A DNA stretch of 21,218 nt from Pelomyxa schiedti. Taxonomy: Eukaryota; Evosea; Pelobiontida; Pelomyxidae. The notes below the pieces were generated by a model that worked only from the letters and a program-made list of their open reading frames with translations, ran no database searches and had not been told where the DNA came from. Below are positions 19,042 to 21,218 of the stretch, piece by piece. Each line of letters starts with the position of its first letter. The stretch's first letter is position 1. Where the stretch lies: contig JAHLWZ010000365.1 in the NCBI GenBank assembly GCA_020536535.1, positions 4,721 to 25,938 of the forward strand. The letters run 5' to 3'. A program made the position numbers and the translations under genes.

Positions 19042-20094
19042 TTATGCTTGATGCACCAGGATCTTTATCCAGTAAATTAAGTGAAACAGTAAGGGTGAAG
19101 GAACATACTCAAACTCATTTGCCTCTTTCTCGAAAATGTAAAAATTGGGGTAACTGGAAAACACTGGAGCCAGTGATAGGTGATTTCTTTTTTGAGTTGG
19201 TTCATGGAACCGATAGTGCTCATTGGAGTAGATGGTGCAAGTGTTAGATGTAAGTTTGTACTCAGCACTTGGAACAACAGTCCATATTAAGTGACCATTG
19301 TTCCATAGTGTCTCGGAAGCTTTGATGACATCACTTTGAGACATAAAGCAAATGTAAAAGTGATGATTAACAGGTGCAATCCTATTTGGTAGAAGAGTTA
19401 TCATGAGTAGGTATTAGATAACTATTTTACACAAGATTAACAAAGCCGAATGTGGATTAGTACCACTGCATGGCTTCGAAGTGTTTTTCAATGTCTTCTT
19501 TCTTTGTATTTTTATGAAGTCCAAAAATCCTGCGACACAAGGGATTGTCTAGCTCCTCGCGGGCATGTGGGAGCTTCCCGGTGCCTTTGTGATACTCCCA
19601 TTCCGCCTTTGGCTGTACAAGAAAAAATTCTTGTGTACCAAGAGAAAATTGCTTGTTGACTAGAGAGAGAGCTGATTGCGGGGTATCAAAAACAATGTAA
19701 ACGTGCATATGTTGTTTCAAGCAGCCAACTTCCCAAATCTCAACAGACCTTCAGTTTCCATAAGATACTTAGCATTTGCACCAAGTGGGGAAAAAAAAAA
19801 AAAAAAGAAACGCAAAGCTACAACGCACCCTTCCAATGACTCAAAAAATTCCTTCGTTGACACGTCGATTAGGGTTGCGCCAATGACCCGGAGGGCTGTG
19901 TCCGGAATCTCCAGGGGCTCCGGTGGCCCACGCACCATGACCTCACCGCCACCCATAATTGCTTGCTGCTGGTACCGATGCAAGGGCCTTGCTGCCGCGC
20001 TCTCGCCGGTGCGTGATTGCGGCGCTCCGACGTGCCTTCGGCCCGGTGCACCGCCACCGCCTCCACGTCGCACGCAACCGACGTCGTGCTGCAT
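19042..20094 (-). CDS. Protein with two RNA-recognition motifs, copy B
   Basis: Minus-strand exons 20094-19829, 19748-19464, 19381-19042; introns 80 and 82 nt; total 891 nt, 296 residues. RRM1 (about residues 65-135): LRVIGATLIDVSTKEFFESL, SVEIWEV, then MHVYIVFDTPQSALSLVNK, giving the beta-alpha-beta order with the RNP1 strand as HVYIVF. RRM2 (about 158-225): CRRIFGLHKNTKKEDIEKHF (RNP2 and helix 1), then NHHFYICFMSQSDVIKA (RNP1 strand HHFYICF). The N-terminus is Gly/Arg-rich (RRGGGGGAPGRR), common in RNA-binding proteins. It probably binds RNA in the nucleus or cytoplasm; the target is unknown. The last exon continues 60 residues past RRM2 without a recognisable domain and could splice onward into the neighbouring coiled-coil gene. 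A decayed copy lies at 7695-8482. Confidence 0.8.
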
Positions 20095-20599
20095 CTTTAG
20101 GTAGGGTTTTGGTGCTTGCTTATCTTTTCGTGGTGGTGTAGTCAGGCGATACGGTGGTGGCGTGTCACCTCGAGCAGTTTTTTGTTGTGTTTTTCAACCG
20201 AGATCAAAGGCTCGGCAAATATTGCCAATTCCGAGATTCCAAGAAACACTACGTCATGTTCAGATTCTATGTCATAGCTGACTGAGACGATTTACAGCGG
20301 TTTTAGTTTACACTGTGATTTCGAATCACACCCAGAGTGGGTTCCAAGCTGTTCCCAAAGGGTGGTCTCAAAATGTGAAAAAACACTACCCAAGTGGAGA
20401 AGGTGGAGGTAAAATCACAACGGGCTCGATGTGGGAGCTCCCAATGTGGACACACAGTGGTCCCCAGGTGGTCCCTGTTCCAGCCCCATGTACTTTCTGA
20501 AAGCAAATAATTTTTTTTCTTTTGCCTGAAGTGGAAAACCAACTTCAGGCCAGGAATGGAAGTGTGGAGTGCAGGAGCCCAGGGTGGGGTGTGTAGGAG
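20095..20599. other. Intergenic region, no gene recognised
   Basis: Probable upstream region of the RRM gene (minus strand). Short open frames on both strands near 20303-20542 show no motif. A short inverted pair (gcctgaagt...acttcaggc, 20524-20550) could form a hairpin. Confidence 0.4.
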
Positions 20600-20738
20600 T
20601 GAGAGCGAGAGAGCGAGCGAGATAGAGAGCGAGCGAGATAGAGAGCGAGCGAGATAGAGAGCGAGCGAGATAGAGAGCGAGAGAGCGAGAGAGCGAGTGA
20701 GCGAGAGACGAGAGAGAGAGCGAGAGCAAGGGCAAGGG
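20600..20738. repeat. GAGC/GATA-rich minisatellite
   Basis: Four copies of a 16-bp unit (gagcgagcgagataga) followed by degenerate GAGAGC/GAGCGA units. It begins 3-4 bases beyond the stop codon of the leftward gene at 20742, so it forms that gene's 3' UTR. Confidence 0.9.
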
Positions 20739-20741
20739 CTG

Positions 20742-21218
20742 TTAGTGCCGAGGTGAAGTGGGTGGAGGCGGAAGTAAAGCCTGGCATTGCACTCTGTTCA
20801 TCAGCCCTTCTGGCATCCAGGGTCCTGTTGTCGTTGAGTGGGGTGATGTTAAAAAGGGAATGTACCTTGGTCATAGATTGAGCAGGCAGGTCGGCCTACA
20901 CCTAAATAATATCTTGAGCCTGTAGAAAAAGTCAAAAAAAAAGAAGAAGCCACCAACCAGAAGGAGGTCACAAAGTGCCAGAAATGCAGAAAAGGGCAGG
21001 GACAGTCTTCGCATTTACCTGTCATGGTTTAGTGGGGGTGATTATACAAAGCGAGAGGGGGATTTACCTTCTTGGTGATGACAGGCTTTCATCTCAGCAG
21101 CCGGCAAGTTGCTGCTACACCTGGTCTCAAGTGTGAGAAATCGAAAAAGAAAAACAGAGAAATACCTGCAGTTCAAGTCTGCCTTGCTTGGATGCCGCAG
21201 AAATCGAAAAAGAAAAAA
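20742..21218 (-). CDS. Unknown protein, partial at the window edge
   Basis: Minus-strand exons: from the edge to 21166 (FLRHPSKADLNC), 21120-21068 (CSSNLPAAEMKACHHQE), 20919-20866 (SRYYLGVGRPACSIYDQ), 20824-20742 (GPWMPEGLMNRVQCQ then LLPPPPTSPRH, stop). Phases agree at every junction; introns are 45, 148 and 41 nt, the last with a CACTCAAC branch-like site. Several Cys and His residues in the second exon could bind a metal, but no family is recognised. The 148-nt intron contains a further Cys-rich open stretch (GKCEDCPCPF) with acceptor-like CAG but no donor in the right phase, so I left it out. The 5' end is beyond the window. Confidence 0.55.

Noticed and set aside
20545-20874. Minus-strand frame with SR/SL-rich repeats, resembling an RS domain
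   Set aside because: The repeats translate a GAGC/GATA minisatellite; the start of this frame lies in an intron of the partial gene, whose exons join better in another frame.
1-21218. tRNA or rRNA genes
   Set aside because: I looked for the conserved T-loop (GGTTCGA/GTTCAAATCC) and rRNA-like sequence and saw none; a covariance-model scan was not possible here.

Overview
The window looks like nuclear DNA of an intron-rich single-celled eukaryote. Genes are broken by many short GT-AG introns, mostly 37-60 nt and up to about 150 nt, often with a CTAAC/CTGAC-like branch site just before the acce​ptor, and poly(A) signals (AATAAA) follow several stop codons. The gene content (a TKL-type kinase, MORN and Sel1 repeat proteins, tandem RRMs, a D-Ala-D-Ala ligase-like ATP-grasp enzyme) suits a free-living protist. 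An amoebozoan is a guess; nothing here fixes the lineage. All exon models below were built by eye from reading frames, splice phases and family motifs.

Layout. 1-121: a GC-rich fragment duplicating part of the MORN gene found later. 363-1323 (+): ATP/ADP-dependent NAD(P)H-hydrate dehydratase (NAXD) lacking its first exon(s). 1575-3186 (+): an eight-exon D-Ala-D-Ala ligase-like enzyme. 3313-6488 (-): one eleven-exon gene joining MORN repeats, a transmembrane segment and a complete protein kinase domain, with a single-base frame break near 6103. 6542-7657 (-): a coiled-coil gene (copy A), next to 7695-8482 (-), a decayed two-RRM gene (copy A). 8875-11613 (-): a protein with 17 Sel1 repeats, flanked by a ~70 bp inverted repeat. 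12228-12535 (+): a small unknown gene. 12570-15950: mostly unassigned, T-rich, with a possible LINE-like remnant at 14056-15479. 16056-16535 (+): a small Cys-rich gene. 16655-16881 (+): a broken copy of the ligase gene end. 17030-18943 (-) and 19042-20094 (-): the intact coiled-coil and RRM genes (copy B). 20742-21218 (-): a Cys-containing gene running off the right edge, with a minisatellite beside its stop codon.

Three separate duplications have their partner inside the window (MORN fragment, ligase fragment, RRM plus coiled-coil block), and in each pair one copy is partial or decayed. The genes do not form an obvious pathway: NAXD repairs damaged NAD(P)H, the ligase-like enzyme is metabolic, the kinase is signalling, the RRM protein binds RNA, and the Sel1 protein is a likely scaffold. 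The most unusual object is the MORN-transmembrane-kinase gene.
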